A stretch of 64,000 nt of DNA from Streptomyces sp. H27-C3 (GTDB lineage Bacteria; Actinomycetota; Actinomycetes; Streptomycetales; Streptomycetaceae), in the NCBI RefSeq assembly GCF_030063415.1, contig NZ_JASITA010000008.1:1-64000 (forward strand), in the 5' to 3' direction. The first letter of the stretch is position 1; the number at the start of each line of letters is the position of its first letter. Both the position numbers and the translations under genes were made by a program. The notes below the pieces were generated by a model. It had not been told where the DNA came from. It ran no database searches and saw nothing but the letters and a program-made list of their open reading frames with translations. Shown here piece after piece: positions 1 to 8,452 of this stretch.

Positions 1-225
1 TGGATGCTGACAAAGACCGAGTGCGTCCGCGGCCGTGTCTTCGCCACGAGGGCCGAAGCGAACCTCGCACTCTTCGAGTACTTCGACGGCTTCTATAACA
101 GTCGGCGCATCCAGAAGCGGCTCGGCTGCCTCAGCCCGATCGAGTTCGAGGAGAGGTACTACTCCGATCAGGCAACGACCAGAAGAGCGAACCTGAAACC
201 CCGTCAACCCTCCCTGACCAGCTGA
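1..225 (+). mobile_element. IS3-family transposase, C-terminal end (cut by window edge)
   Basis: The frame is open from the first base to a TGA at 223-225. The protein has the typical end of the IS3/IS2 OrfB integrase core: a segment reading FEYFDGFYNSRRIQKRLG followed by LSPIEFEERY. In this family the aromatic stretch, the YN.RR..LG motif and the SP..FE motif follow the last catalytic Glu of the DDE triad. The N-terminal part, including any orfA, is outside the window, so it cannot be said whether the element is intact. It marks the left edge as mobile, accessory DNA. Confidence 0.85.
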
Positions 226-450
226 TCAGCATCTCCCGAGCAACGGGGGAACCTCAACCCACTGGTCAGCGGGATGTCATATGACACGGGCGGCGAGATC
301 CTACAGCCGCACCCTCCAGGTTCCCAGACTCTGCCTGCCCCAAGATGTCCTACACAGCGTCGTCGGCAGAGCCGAAGAGATACACGGTGAAAGACCGGAA
401 CACCTCGCGGTAGCGTCGGCGTTGAGGTCAACGGAGAGGAATGCCGCAGC

Positions 451-1113
451 ATGCCGCAGCGCACGGACCACGACTACCACGACACCCCGCGCGGGCTCAT
501 CCTGGACTTCGCCGGGGTACTCACCGGTGATCCGCGCTCCGTGCACCGCGCATGGTGCGAGTCGGAAGGGCTTCTCGCGGAAGCCTGGCGCGCGACCCTC
601 AACGACCACCCAGAAGGCCGACGGCTGTACACGGCCCTGGAGATCGGACAGATCGGCCAGGCCGAGTGGAACGAGGGGACCGCCGCCCTACTCGGCGCGC
701 ATGTTGCCGCAGAGAACCTCATGGGGCGCGCGTGGGCGAAGGTACCGCCGGCCCGACGGATGGCGGCACTCGCCCGTGGCGCGAAGGATGCGGGATACCG
801 GTTGGCGCTCCTGTCGAACAGCTTCGGGCTGGAGCCGTTCAACCCGTATGAGCAAGCCGGTATTTGGGAGCTGTTCGATGTCCATGTGGTCTCAGAGGCG
901 GTCGGCCTGGCGAAGCCGGACTCGGCGATCTACCAGCTCACCCTGGACCGCCTTGGCCTGCCGGGCCCGGCCTGCGTTTTCGTCGACGACCACCCGGTGA
1001 ACCTTCCGCCTGCGGAAGCCCTCGGCATCACCACCGTCCTCGCGACCACGGAGGACGAGACGGTCGCCGAGCTGGAGCGCCTGCTCGGGGTGAGCTCGGT
1101 CCTGCCGGCATAG
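451..1113 (+). CDS. HAD-superfamily (HAD-IA) hydrolase
   Basis: 220 aa, the usual length for a HAD-IA phosphatase or dehalogenase. Motif I is LDFAGVLTG, with the nucleophile Asp but without the usual second Asp at +2; variants of this kind exist in the family. Motif II is LLSNS, motif III is the Lys in AKPDSAIY, and motif IV is the acidic pair in VFVDDHPVN. The substrate cannot be told from sequence. The ATG at 451 has a purine-rich GGAGAGGA about 10 bases upstream. It lies alone before the XRE regulator gene on the same strand, and a HAD phosphatase could serve the sugar cluster downstream, but that is inference from proximity. Confidence 0.85.
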   Translation: MPQRTDHDYHDTPRGLILDFAGVLTGDPRSVHRAWCESEGLLAEAWRATLNDHPEGRRLYTALEIGQIGQAEWNEGTAALLGAHVAAENLMGRAWAKVPPARRMAALARGAKDAGYRLALLSNSFGLEPFNPYEQAGIWELFDVHVVSEAVGLAKPDSAIYQLTLDRLGLPGPACVFVDDHPVNLPPAEALGITTVLATTEDETVAELERLLGVSSVLPA

Positions 1114-1219
1114 GCACTATCCAGCCAGCCCACCAACTCCCCTTCCGCGAAAGGGCGCGCGGCCACGGTGAAGTGGGTACGGTCCAGGTCTGGCTCGATT
1201 GGCCTGGGGAGTTACTGCC

Positions 1220-2422
1220 ATGCAATGGTCGGAATACACCACCGCTGAACGGCTCAAAGCCCTCCGCAGCGGGATGACGCAAGAGCAGTTGGCGGAGGCT
1301 GCCAGGGTCTCGGTCGGTGTCGTACGGAAGCTGGAGCGCGGCGGCACTGCTTCTCTTCCCTCCCTGCTGTCCATCGCTTCCACGCTCGGTACCGACATCG
1401 CCGTACTCCTCGGGCAGCAGGCACCACGCCGCTCGATGGACCGTGACGAGCGGGCGGCCCTGCGAACCCTTTCGGCGGCCACGCACGATGCCGCGATCGG
1501 CATTCCCGGCGATACCGAGCCGGGCACCGTCGCCGAGCTGCGGACCGTCATTCAGCACGCGGACGCCGCTTACTGGGCAGGCCGGTACACCGAACTCGGC
1601 ACTCTGCTGGCCGCCTTGCTGCCAGAAGCTCGTGCTCGGTACGACGCCGCAGACACCGACGAGAGAGAAGCCGCGGCCGGTGTACTGGCCGACGTCTTCC
1701 AGACTGCGGGCATGGCCGCGAACATCTGGGGTTCACGGGACCTGGCCTACGCCGCCCTCACCTACGGGCGCCAGATCGCGGTCCAGGCCGGCGACGACCT
1801 GCGCGAGGCGCATCTCGCCGCCACGACAGCGTGGGTGAACCTCCGCGACGGGCGTACGGCCCAGGGTTTCGCGCTGGCCACCGCGCAGGCCGACCGGATC
1901 GAGCCGAGGATGTCCGAGCACGACCCCGACCGGCTGTCGGTGTACGGGCAGCTCGTCACCAACGCGGCCGTGGCCGCCTCGCGGGGAGGGGCTTCCGCCG
2001 ATACGGCGCGCGAGTACCTGTCCCAGGCTCACGCGGTCGGCGCCCGCCTCGGCGGTGAGCATGCGCGTGGCGGCCATGGCCAGCCGTACGGTCCGCTGTA
2101 CGCCGCTACCCAGGCCATGAGCATCGCTGTTGCCCTGGGCGATACAGCGGGGGCGCTGAGGCTCATGGACACCGTCCAGTTGGACGAGACCGTTCCGCTC
2201 GCGACCCGGGCCCGATACGGGCTCGACGTCGCCCTGACCCATGTGGAGTGCCGCCGGTGGGAGCGAGCGGCTGACAGCCTGGCGGGGGTCTGCGCCATGG
2301 CACCGGGGTGGGTTCAGCATCAGATGTTGCCCGGCGTGATCATTTCGCGGTTGGCGGGCGTATCCGTGGGCCGACTTCGAGGGCTCGCGCACGCGGCCGG
2401 CGTCCCTCTGGGCGTGCGCTGA
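1220..2422 (+). CDS. XRE-family transcriptional regulator with long helical C-terminal domain
   Basis: 400 aa from ATG 1220. A TTG at 1199 is in frame, but the GGGGAG at about 1207 sits at a proper ribosome-binding distance from 1220. Residues about 5-55 form an HTH_XRE domain (ERLKALRSGMTQEQLAEAA, then VVRKLERGG). The remaining ~330 residues are Ala/Leu-rich helical repeats resembling the TPR-like sensor halves of many Streptomyces XRE regulators. It lies directly upstream of the 2.6-8.45 kb run on the same strand and is the natural candidate regulator of it; no operator could be picked out. DNA binding is well supported, the target is inferred. Confidence 0.88.
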   Translation: MQWSEYTTAERLKALRSGMTQEQLAEAARVSVGVVRKLERGGTASLPSLLSIASTLGTDIAVLLGQQAPRRSMDRDERAALRTLSAATHDAAIGIPGDTEPGTVAELRTVIQHADAAYWAGRYTELGTLLAALLPEARARYDAADTDEREAAAGVLADVFQTAGMAANIWGSRDLAYAALTYGRQIAVQAGDDLREAHLAATTAWVNLRDGRTAQGFALATAQADRIEPRMSEHDPDRLSVYGQLVTNAAVAASRGGASADTAREYLSQAHAVGARLGGEHARGGHGQPYGPLYAATQAMSIAVALGDTAGALRLMDTVQLDETVPLATRARYGLDVALTHVECRRWERAADSLAGVCAMAPGWVQHQMLPGVIISRLAGVSVGRLRGLAHAAGVPLGVR

Positions 2423-2610
2423 CCGCCGACCACCACGCTTCGTGGCAGTTTACCGGTCAGGGCTGCGACGCCTGCCACGCTCCGTAGCACTCCGTATCGT
2501 GCTTATCGGCGCTACCAGTACGGGGCATGACAGCCCGCACCCCACTCAACTTCCGCCGTAGCCACAGCCCGTACCTGTTGGCGAGAGTGCCTTCTCAGCA
2601 CGCTGGGGGC

Positions 2611-3054
2611 ATGCCGAACACCTCGTCCGCCGGTCTCGGACACGTCCCCGTCGCCGTCTACTCCTGCGCCGCCGATTCCCCTGCCGTATGCGAGGCGGAG
2701 CGTCGCGCTCGCCATTACGCCGATGCCCGCCACTGGCACGTCGCCGGGGTCTGGTCCGACGACGACCCCGCCGTGCCGCTGGACACCCGGTTGGGCTGGT
2801 CGGCCATCACGGGTGCCCTGGCGTCAGGTCTGGTCCGTGGCATCGTCGTCGCCGAAGCCGCCCACGTCAGCAACGACGCTGCCCAGTTCGCTGCTCTCGG
2901 CGTCCTGATCCGCGACCGTGGCGGTTTCCTGGCCGAGGCGACGAACGCACCCTCCCGTCACACGCCCGGTCAGTGCGAGCGTCGCCGCGTCCTCTTCGAG
3001 GCAGCGTCCGGCTGGACGCCGTGGGGACACCTCGTCCCCGGAATCGTTCGATGA
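2611..3054 (+). CDS. Resolvase-fold-like protein without catalytic residues (hypothetical)
   Basis: 147 aa from ATG 2611, preceded by GCTGGGGGC as a possible ribosome-binding site; a longer frame from 2527 is open. The sequence follows the serine-resolvase N-terminal layout: a beta strand (VPVAVYSCAAD), a helix with paired Arg residues, VAGVWSDDD, then an ALASGLVRGIVVAEAAHVS stretch where active resolvases have a DRLSR-like Arg motif. The nucleophilic Ser context and the catalytic arginines are not visible, so it is probably not an active recombinase. Its stop overlaps the next start (ATGA). Role unknown; it heads the chain of overlapping genes. Confidence 0.6.
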   Translation: MPNTSSAGLGHVPVAVYSCAADSPAVCEAERRARHYADARHWHVAGVWSDDDPAVPLDTRLGWSAITGALASGLVRGIVVAEAAHVSNDAAQFAALGVLIRDRGGFLAEATNAPSRHTPGQCERRRVLFEAASGWTPWGHLVPGIVR

Positions 3055-3260
3055 GCGGGGCACGTGCGGAGGTCGGCGATCTGGTCCGGGACGGCACCGG
3101 CCGGGAAGCAATCGTGACCGACATCAAGCAGGGAAAAACCTGGGTCCTGCGTCCACCGGCAGGCGTCATGACACGGCAGTGGGAGACCGAGGACCCTGAC
3201 TCCCTTCACGTCCTGGAGACACGCATGTTCCGGTTGGCGCGCGAGCGGGGCGAACAGTGA
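3051..3260 (+). CDS. Small conserved hypothetical protein (69 aa)
   Basis: It starts with the ATG that overlaps the previous stop and ends in a TGA overlapped by the GTG of the next gene, so it is translationally coupled on both sides. The protein begins with a basic/acidic mix, VGDLVRDGTGREAIVTDI, followed by GKTWVLRPPAG and RQWETEDPDSL. This reads like a small all-beta (SH3-like or KOW-like) fold of a kind common in Streptomyces accessory regions. No enzymatic motif. Coupling to the glycosyltransferase genes is the only functional clue. Confidence 0.7.
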   Translation: MSGARAEVGDLVRDGTGREAIVTDIKQGKTWVLRPPAGVMTRQWETEDPDSLHVLETRMFRLARERGEQ

Positions 3261-4198
3261 GCGGCCCGCGCAGCACATTTCCCTCCCTGCTTCTGGAAGG
3301 CGAACCTCCTGTGTACGCATTCGGCTTGTGCATCGACCAGCGCTATCTCGTCCCCGGCCTGGCCGCCATCACCGCCCTCGCGGACAGCCTCACCCCGCGG
3401 GCCCGTCGGGGCGTGGCACTGCGCGTCCTCACCCTCGACCTGATTCCGTCCCAGTCCGTCCTCCTCGCGCACCTCGTGCGTCGCGCCGGATTCGGCTCCT
3501 TCGACTTGGCCCACCGCGCCCCGCTGCGTACCGCGCGGATGGCGGAAGCCTCGTACATCAGCGTCGCCACTTACCTGCGGTTCGAGTTCACCGCCGAGTT
3601 CGTCCGACGCCCGTATCTGATCTACGTCGATGCCGACACGCTCGTACGAGGCGATCTGAGCGCGCCACTGAGCGACTTACCGCCGGGCGAAGTCGGCGCC
3701 GTGCGGGACGAATTCACCCCATCGGTCGGCGAGGGCCACGCCCTGCCCGGTGCCGCAGAACGCTGGCCTCACCTGAAAGGCAGGCCGTACTACAACGCCG
3801 GCCTGTTGTGGGCCCACGTCGCCGACCTGCCCCGTGTACGTCGCGGAGTGGGTCACGCACTGGTCCGGCAGCGTCGGCACATCCTCCACAACGACCAGGA
3901 CGCCCTGAACCTCTGGCTCCTCCGCACCGGTCGCGTCCGACCGGTCGGCCCCGGATACAACCGCTTCGAGCTGGGCCGGTTCCTCGAACGCGGCAATTGG
4001 GTTCGCCGCGTCGTCACCCGCTCTCCTCGCCCCGACGCCGCCGCGCCCCTCGTCCACTTCGTGGGTCCCGAGAAACCGTGGCAGACAACCTGCCCCCGCA
4101 CCGAGGAAGTCCGGGAGTACCGCACGCTCCTGCGACGCACAATGCGCCACGTCCGCGCCCTGGGCTCCGCATACCCCGAGCAACCGGAGCTCCGATGA
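3257..4198 (+). CDS. Glycosyltransferase family 8-like protein
   Basis: 313 aa, GTG start overlapping the upstream TGA. GT8 features in order: an N-terminal strand (FGLCIDQRYLVPGLAAITAL) typical of the nucleotide-sugar fold, the metal-binding DxD in PYLIYVDADTLVRGDL at about residues 120-135, and a YYNAGLLW motif at about 175, matching the FN(S/A)G block of LgtC/glycogenin-type retaining enzymes. A late HNDQDALNLWL element and a C-terminal VHFVGPEKPW (the HFxGxxKPW block) complete the family. It should transfer a hexose from an NDP-sugar; donor and acceptor are unknown. No membrane segment, so probably cytosolic. Confidence 0.88.
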   Translation: MSGPRSTFPSLLLEGEPPVYAFGLCIDQRYLVPGLAAITALADSLTPRARRGVALRVLTLDLIPSQSVLLAHLVRRAGFGSFDLAHRAPLRTARMAEASYISVATYLRFEFTAEFVRRPYLIYVDADTLVRGDLSAPLSDLPPGEVGAVRDEFTPSVGEGHALPGAAERWPHLKGRPYYNAGLLWAHVADLPRVRRGVGHALVRQRRHILHNDQDALNLWLLRTGRVRPVGPGYNRFELGRFLERGNWVRRVVTRSPRPDAAAPLVHFVGPEKPWQTTCPRTEEVREYRTLLRRTMRHVRALGSAYPEQPELR

Positions 4199-5118
4199 AC
4201 ACCACTCCCGTCGTCTCGCCCGTCCCGCCGATGGTCTCGCGTGCTTGCAGCCTGTTCCTGAGAAGTCCCGCCAAGGCCGCGGAACGCCTGGCTGCGGGCT
4301 CCCGTACCGCCGTCTACCGGGTCGCCGTCCACGACGGTCCGAGGGTGATCGTGAAGCTCTACTCCCACACCGCACGCCGGAATGCCCTCACCGAAGCAAC
4401 AGCGATACGTGCGGTCTCGGCTGCCGTACCCGTACCGAGGGTGCTCGGATACGGCACCACCTCCAGCGCCGGCGCGACCGCCCTGATCACCTCCGACCTG
4501 GGGCTGGACACCCTCGGCTCCGCCGTACGCTCGGGCAGCGTCCCGCGTTCCCAGGCACTCAGGGACCTCGGCACACTGCTCGGCCGCATGCACGAAGCGC
4601 CCGTTCCTGACACGGTCCATCACAGCCTCGTGGTCGAGAGCATTGCCTCCCTGGGGCGCCGCTGCCCACCCGCCGTGCTCGACCGACTCGCACCCGCGCT
4701 CTCCGTCATCACCAGCGCACCACACGACGGGGAGTCGGCCGTGTGGTGTCACGGCGACCCTCACCTCGAAAACGTCGTCCTTGCCGGAGCTCGGCAGACA
4801 CGCCACTTGGTCGACTTCACCGACGCCGCCCCAGGGCGCCGGGAGGCTGACCTGGCACACGCCCTCGTCATGACCGACGCCCACTCGCAGTGGGACCGGC
4901 ACGCCCTCCTCGGCGCCTACCCCTATGCCCTGAGCGACGCCCACCTCTCGGCATGGACGGCGTTCCTCATGGTGCGCTGCTGGGCTCATGCCTGCCCCGG
5001 CAACGAGCGGACCATCTGGTCCGCTCGCTTGGCCGACCTGTCCCGCCGAACACCGCACCTCTTTCGGCCCGACGCAGGGCACTCCCCCGCACCGCACGCG
5101 AGAAGGAGAGCCCGATGA
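4195..5118 (+). CDS. APH-type phosphotransferase (aminoglycoside/choline kinase-like fold)
   Basis: 307 aa, ATG overlapping the upstream stop. The N-lobe has the ATP-anchoring Lys in PRVIVKLYS. The catalytic loop is VWCHGDPHLENVV (HGDxxxxN, catalytic Asp and Asn) at about residues 181-193, followed by HLVDFTDAAPGRREADLA, where the metal-binding Asp of the DxD/DFG equivalent sits. Family members phosphorylate hydroxyls of aminoglycosides, choline, homoserine, macrolides or sugars. Inside a glycosyltransferase operon a sugar or aminosugar hydroxyl is the likeliest target (inference). Self-resistance to an aminosugar product is an alternative. Confidence 0.85.
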   Translation: MNTTPVVSPVPPMVSRACSLFLRSPAKAAERLAAGSRTAVYRVAVHDGPRVIVKLYSHTARRNALTEATAIRAVSAAVPVPRVLGYGTTSSAGATALITSDLGLDTLGSAVRSGSVPRSQALRDLGTLLGRMHEAPVPDTVHHSLVVESIASLGRRCPPAVLDRLAPALSVITSAPHDGESAVWCHGDPHLENVVLAGARQTRHLVDFTDAAPGRREADLAHALVMTDAHSQWDRHALLGAYPYALSDAHLSAWTAFLMVRCWAHACPGNERTIWSARLADLSRRTPHLFRPDAGHSPAPHARRRAR

Positions 5119-5846
5119 GCAACCCTGGCCTGACCGTCGTCATCCCCGCCCACAATGAGGTCGCCTACCTGCCGCGCTACCTCCCCACCGTCCTCGCTTC
5201 CCTCGCACGGTGGGAGGCAACGAGCGGTGAGCAGGGGGAAGTGATCGTGGTCGACAACGCCTCCACTGATGCCACCGCCGATATGGCCGCCACGTTTGGC
5301 GCCCGCGTGATCAGCGAATCTGTCCGCAGCATCGGCCGGGTGCGCAACACCGGTGCGTCCGCTGCGCGCAGCCGCTGGCTGTTCTTCACCGACGCCGATG
5401 TAGCCCTGCCCGTCGAGGCGATCGGCGCGGCAGCATCCGCGCTGGATGCCGGAGCCGTCGGTGGAGCGATCCCGCCCCTTTACACACCGGAGCGGCTCGG
5501 GGCGCGGCTTTTGTGTGCGTACTGGGACCACTACCGTGCCCGTCATGGCGGCGCGCAGGGGGTCGCCCAGTTCGCCACCGCCACCGCATTCCAGATGGTC
5601 GGTGGCTACCGCGAAGACCTGCTCATGAGCGAGGACGTCGACTTCTTCGCCCGCTTGACCGCCCACGGCCGCGCCAGCGCCGCACCGGTCGCGATCCTGG
5701 ACGACCTGCGCGTGCGCCCCTCCACCCGCCGCTACGACCAGTGGTCGAGCCTCCGGATGCTGTGGTGGCAGAACCCGGTCACCGCTCGCCTGCGGCTGGG
5801 CTCCCCGCGCATGTGGCGCCACTGGTACGAGACCACCGTCCGATGA
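5115..5846 (+). CDS. Glycosyltransferase family 2
   Basis: 243 aa, ATGA overlap with the previous gene. The GT-A fold is clear: LTVVIPAHNEVAYLPRYLP at the N-terminus, EVIVVDNASTDATADMA at about residues 40-58, the DxD in LFFTDADVALP at about 95, and EDVDFFARL at about 175, where the ED(x) catalytic base lies. A small hydrophobic and aromatic C-terminus (SLRMLWWQN) might sit at the membrane but is not a clear transmembrane helix. It transfers a sugar from an NDP-sugar donor by inversion; the acceptor is unknown. Confidence 0.9.
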   Translation: MSNPGLTVVIPAHNEVAYLPRYLPTVLASLARWEATSGEQGEVIVVDNASTDATADMAATFGARVISESVRSIGRVRNTGASAARSRWLFFTDADVALPVEAIGAAASALDAGAVGGAIPPLYTPERLGARLLCAYWDHYRARHGGAQGVAQFATATAFQMVGGYREDLLMSEDVDFFARLTAHGRASAAPVAILDDLRVRPSTRRYDQWSSLRMLWWQNPVTARLRLGSPRMWRHWYETTVR

Positions 5847-6775
5847 ACCAGGAGCCCCGGATTCACGCCACAACCGCCTTCGCTCACGCGTCCTCGCGGC
5901 CGGTCGCCCTGCCTGTGCCGGACGCGACAGGGATCTACACGTTCCCCGACGACCTCGACCGCGCCCACCAGCAGTGGACCCGCCAGCTCCTCGACCGCCA
6001 CCGCGCCCACGACCACCAGGTCATCGAGCTCATGGCCCCGCACAGCGGCCGGCCCCACTTCATCGAAGTGCGCCGTCCCTCCGGCCGGCCCGTCCTCGCG
6101 CTCGAACCGCACCACGACGACTTCGCGCTGTCGGCCTCCGGGACCTTCCTCATCCATCCCCGCCCACTCACCGTGGCCACGGTCTTCACCCGCTCCACCA
6201 GCGTCCACCCGACCCTGGAGGACGCCTACAGCAGCGAGTCCGCGGTCTCCCACCTCCGCGACAGGGAAGGCGCCGCCGCACTCGCTCCGCTCACCGCGAC
6301 CCGCCTCGCGCTCGGCCACAAGGACGCGGAAGCTCCGTACCGCCCGTACGACCAAGCCCGCCTCGACCAGATCACGGAGGAACTCCGCGCAATCGTCGCC
6401 GCCCACCCGAACGCCGAACTCCTCGCCCCTGCCGCAGTCACCCGCCACCCCGACCACCTGCTCATACACGACGCTGCGGTCCGTCTCGGGTGCCGGTGGT
6501 TCTGGGAGGACTTGGCGTTCTGGTCCACCTACGCCCTCGCGGGCTGCGATCAGCACCTCTTCTACTCCCGCACGCGAGCGGCGCTCGTACCGTCCCTGGT
6601 CGACATCACCTCGGTGGTCCTCGACAAGTGCACCGTCATGCGGATGCACGGCTCGCAGATGTACCCGGCCCGGAAGATGTACCGGCCGATCCGGCACGCG
6701 TGGACCGTCGCCGCCGACCTCCTGGGCAGTTCCGGAACGTACGCCGAGCGCTTCTACCGGACGGAGTCGCTGTGA
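5843..6775 (+). CDS. PIG-L/MshB-like deacetylase
   Basis: 310 aa, ATGA overlap. The zinc motif near residue 90 reads LEPHHDDFALSASG; canonical PIG-L enzymes have (A/S)PHPDDE, so the second Pro is His and the Glu is Phe, while the His and Asp ligands remain. The third ligand region is TRHPDHLLIHDAAV (HPDH) at about residue 198. The family removes N-acetyl groups from GlcNAc moieties (mycothiol MshB, GPI PIG-L, antibiotic pathways). Between glycosyltransferases, this suggests that an N-acetylamino sugar is transferred and then deacetylated. The altered PHHDD motif may change activity. Confidence 0.83.
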   Translation: MNQEPRIHATTAFAHASSRPVALPVPDATGIYTFPDDLDRAHQQWTRQLLDRHRAHDHQVIELMAPHSGRPHFIEVRRPSGRPVLALEPHHDDFALSASGTFLIHPRPLTVATVFTRSTSVHPTLEDAYSSESAVSHLRDREGAAALAPLTATRLALGHKDAEAPYRPYDQARLDQITEELRAIVAAHPNAELLAPAAVTRHPDHLLIHDAAVRLGCRWFWEDLAFWSTYALAGCDQHLFYSRTRAALVPSLVDITSVVLDKCTVMRMHGSQMYPARKMYRPIRHAWTVAADLLGSSGTYAERFYRTESL

Positions 6776-7386
6776 AGGTCATCGCGATCGAAGGCCCCTC
6801 GTACGCAGGGAAGTCGACGGCGATACGTCACCTGCGCGACCGCGGCTTCGAGGACCGGTCCTACATCGCGGACTGCTACGTCAAACAAATCGGACGCCGA
6901 GACGCCGTACCGCCGGCACGCACCGCGTCCGCCGCCGAACAGGTCGCCGCCTTCGAGACGTTCATGGCCGTCGAGGAGGCACGCGTCCTCACGGCGCTCT
7001 CCAGCGCGAGGCCCTTCGTGATCCTCGACCGCTCCGTGGACACCCTCCTGGCTCACGCTCACGCCCTCGACGCCTTGTTCGGGTACCTCGTCCAGCACCG
7101 GCTGCGCGACCGGCTCCAGGTCCTCCCGCACCTGCGCCCCGACCACACGCTCTACCTCGACGTACCCGGCGAAGCACTCGGCCTGCGTCGCAAGAACGCC
7201 GGCCACACCGATACCGAGCCCGACTATTTCCTGCACGAGCCCGCCTTCCTCATGCACACCCGCGACTACTTCCTCGCCCGCGCGCAGACTCCGGTATCCC
7301 GGGAGGTCACCGTGATCCCCGCTGACACCAGCCGGGACGGCATCGCCCACGCGGTGGAAGCCCTCGTCTCGTTCTGGACCAGGTGA
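6772..7386 (+). CDS. Thymidylate/deoxynucleoside-kinase-like P-loop kinase
   Basis: 204 aa, GTG start inside the upstream stop (GTGA). The Walker A is IAIEGPSYAGKST at residues 4-16, with the layout of dTMP kinases and dNKs. A DR motif follows in FVILDRSVDTLL at about residue 82, and a lid-like Arg-rich segment ALGLRRKN lies at about 140. The HTLYLDVPGEA strand matches the TMP-kinase TxxLDVP motif. It should transfer phosphate from ATP to a nucleotide or nucleoside-like substrate, or a sugar, but it is too divergent to name. It is unlikely to be the housekeeping tmk given its operon. Confidence 0.75.
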   Translation: MKVIAIEGPSYAGKSTAIRHLRDRGFEDRSYIADCYVKQIGRRDAVPPARTASAAEQVAAFETFMAVEEARVLTALSSARPFVILDRSVDTLLAHAHALDALFGYLVQHRLRDRLQVLPHLRPDHTLYLDVPGEALGLRRKNAGHTDTEPDYFLHEPAFLMHTRDYFLARAQTPVSREVTVIPADTSRDGIAHAVEALVSFWTR

Positions 7387-7393
7387 CCCGCCC

Positions 7394-8452
7394 GTGCCCA
7401 CTGCGCTCTTCGCCTGGCGTCGCACCCCGCCGCCGCTCCTCATCGGCGGTGCCGAAGTCACCCAGCAGCTCCTGGCCGAAGAACTCGCTGCCGCAGGCTG
7501 GCAGGTCGTCTACCTGGGCTCACACCAGGCCCCTTGGGACCAGACCACGCAGCTCCCCCAGTTGCGCAGCCTGCTCGGCGCACACCGCTTCCCGTACGAG
7601 GAGGCCGAGGGAGTACTCCGCTACCGCTGGAACGGAGTGGACTGCATCGCCGCACCGCAGGACCGGGTCGCCCCCACCCTCCACGAGCTGCAGGTCGGCC
7701 TACGCCCCGATGCCGTGTTCACCTCTCAAGAGGGTGCTGCCGACCTCGCCGAGCAGGCCCGTCCTGTTGCACTCGTCGTGGGCATCCTGCACTCCGTATC
7801 GAAGACTGGGCTCGGGGTCCTGGACGGACGACCTCAATACGGCCTGGCCGTATCGGAGTTCGTGCTCAGTCGAGCACCCCAGTACAACGGCACTCGCCTC
7901 GCAGTCCTCCACCCACCGTTCGTGCAGCCCACGCAGGATACGAACGTGCTGCGGACCGACTCGGTGCTGATGGTCAACCCGATTCCGGCGAAGGGTTCCG
8001 TCCTCCTGCACGAGGTCATCCGCACGATGCCCGAGCAGCACTTCACGCTGGTCGAAGGCTGGTGGAACACCGCCGCCGAGTTCGCTGCCTATCTGAACGT
8101 GGCCTACGTCCCCCGCACGTACGACATGGAAAACCTCTACCGAAGCCACCGCCTGCTGCTGGTGCCGTCCACCGTGGAGGACGCGTTCCCCCGCGTGATC
8201 GTCGAAGCCGCGCTGCATGGCACTCCCAGCATCGGCACCGACCGAGGCGGCATCCCGGAAGCGATCGGCTCCCACGGGCTCGTCCTCCCACGCACCGCAG
8301 ACCCACGGGCCTGGGCGCACGCGATCAACACCGCCGACCGCCAGACCCTCGGCAGCCAAGCCCAGCACCACGCGGCAGGCTTCACCGGCCCCAAGCTGCC
8401 CGCACTCGAAGCCCTCGGGATCTACCCCGCGACGAACGCGTCCTCGACCTGA
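7394..8452 (+). CDS. Glycosyltransferase family 4-like protein
   Basis: 352 aa from GTG 7394, seven bases after the kinase stop. GT-B fold: N-terminal LLIGGAEVTQQLLAEELAAAG is the acceptor-domain glycine loop, and the C-terminal domain carries LLVPSTVEDAFPRVIVEAA with the GT4 E-x7-E (the Glu of EDAFPRV and the Glu of VEAA), followed by GTPSIGTDRGGIPEAIG. The RxxxxxK donor-phosphate pair of classic GT4 enzymes is replaced by MVNPIPAKG, where a Lys remains. It ends the chain of plus-strand genes, and its last 31 bases overlap the 3' end of the convergent phosphotransferase. Confidence 0.85.
   Translation: MPTALFAWRRTPPPLLIGGAEVTQQLLAEELAAAGWQVVYLGSHQAPWDQTTQLPQLRSLLGAHRFPYEEAEGVLRYRWNGVDCIAAPQDRVAPTLHELQVGLRPDAVFTSQEGAADLAEQARPVALVVGILHSVSKTGLGVLDGRPQYGLAVSEFVLSRAPQYNGTRLAVLHPPFVQPTQDTNVLRTDSVLMVNPIPAKGSVLLHEVIRTMPEQHFTLVEGWWNTAAEFAAYLNVAYVPRTYDMENLYRSHRLLLVPSTVEDAFPRVIVEAALHGTPSIGTDRGGIPEAIGSHGLVLPRTADPRAWAHAINTADRQTLGSQAQHHAAGFTGPKLPALEALGIYPATNASST

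Noticed and set aside
281..1000. Long plus-strand frame (239 codons) overlapping the HAD gene
   Set aside because: Arg/Ser/Thr-rich composition, no motif, and the other frame carries all HAD motifs; it is a GC-rich shadow.
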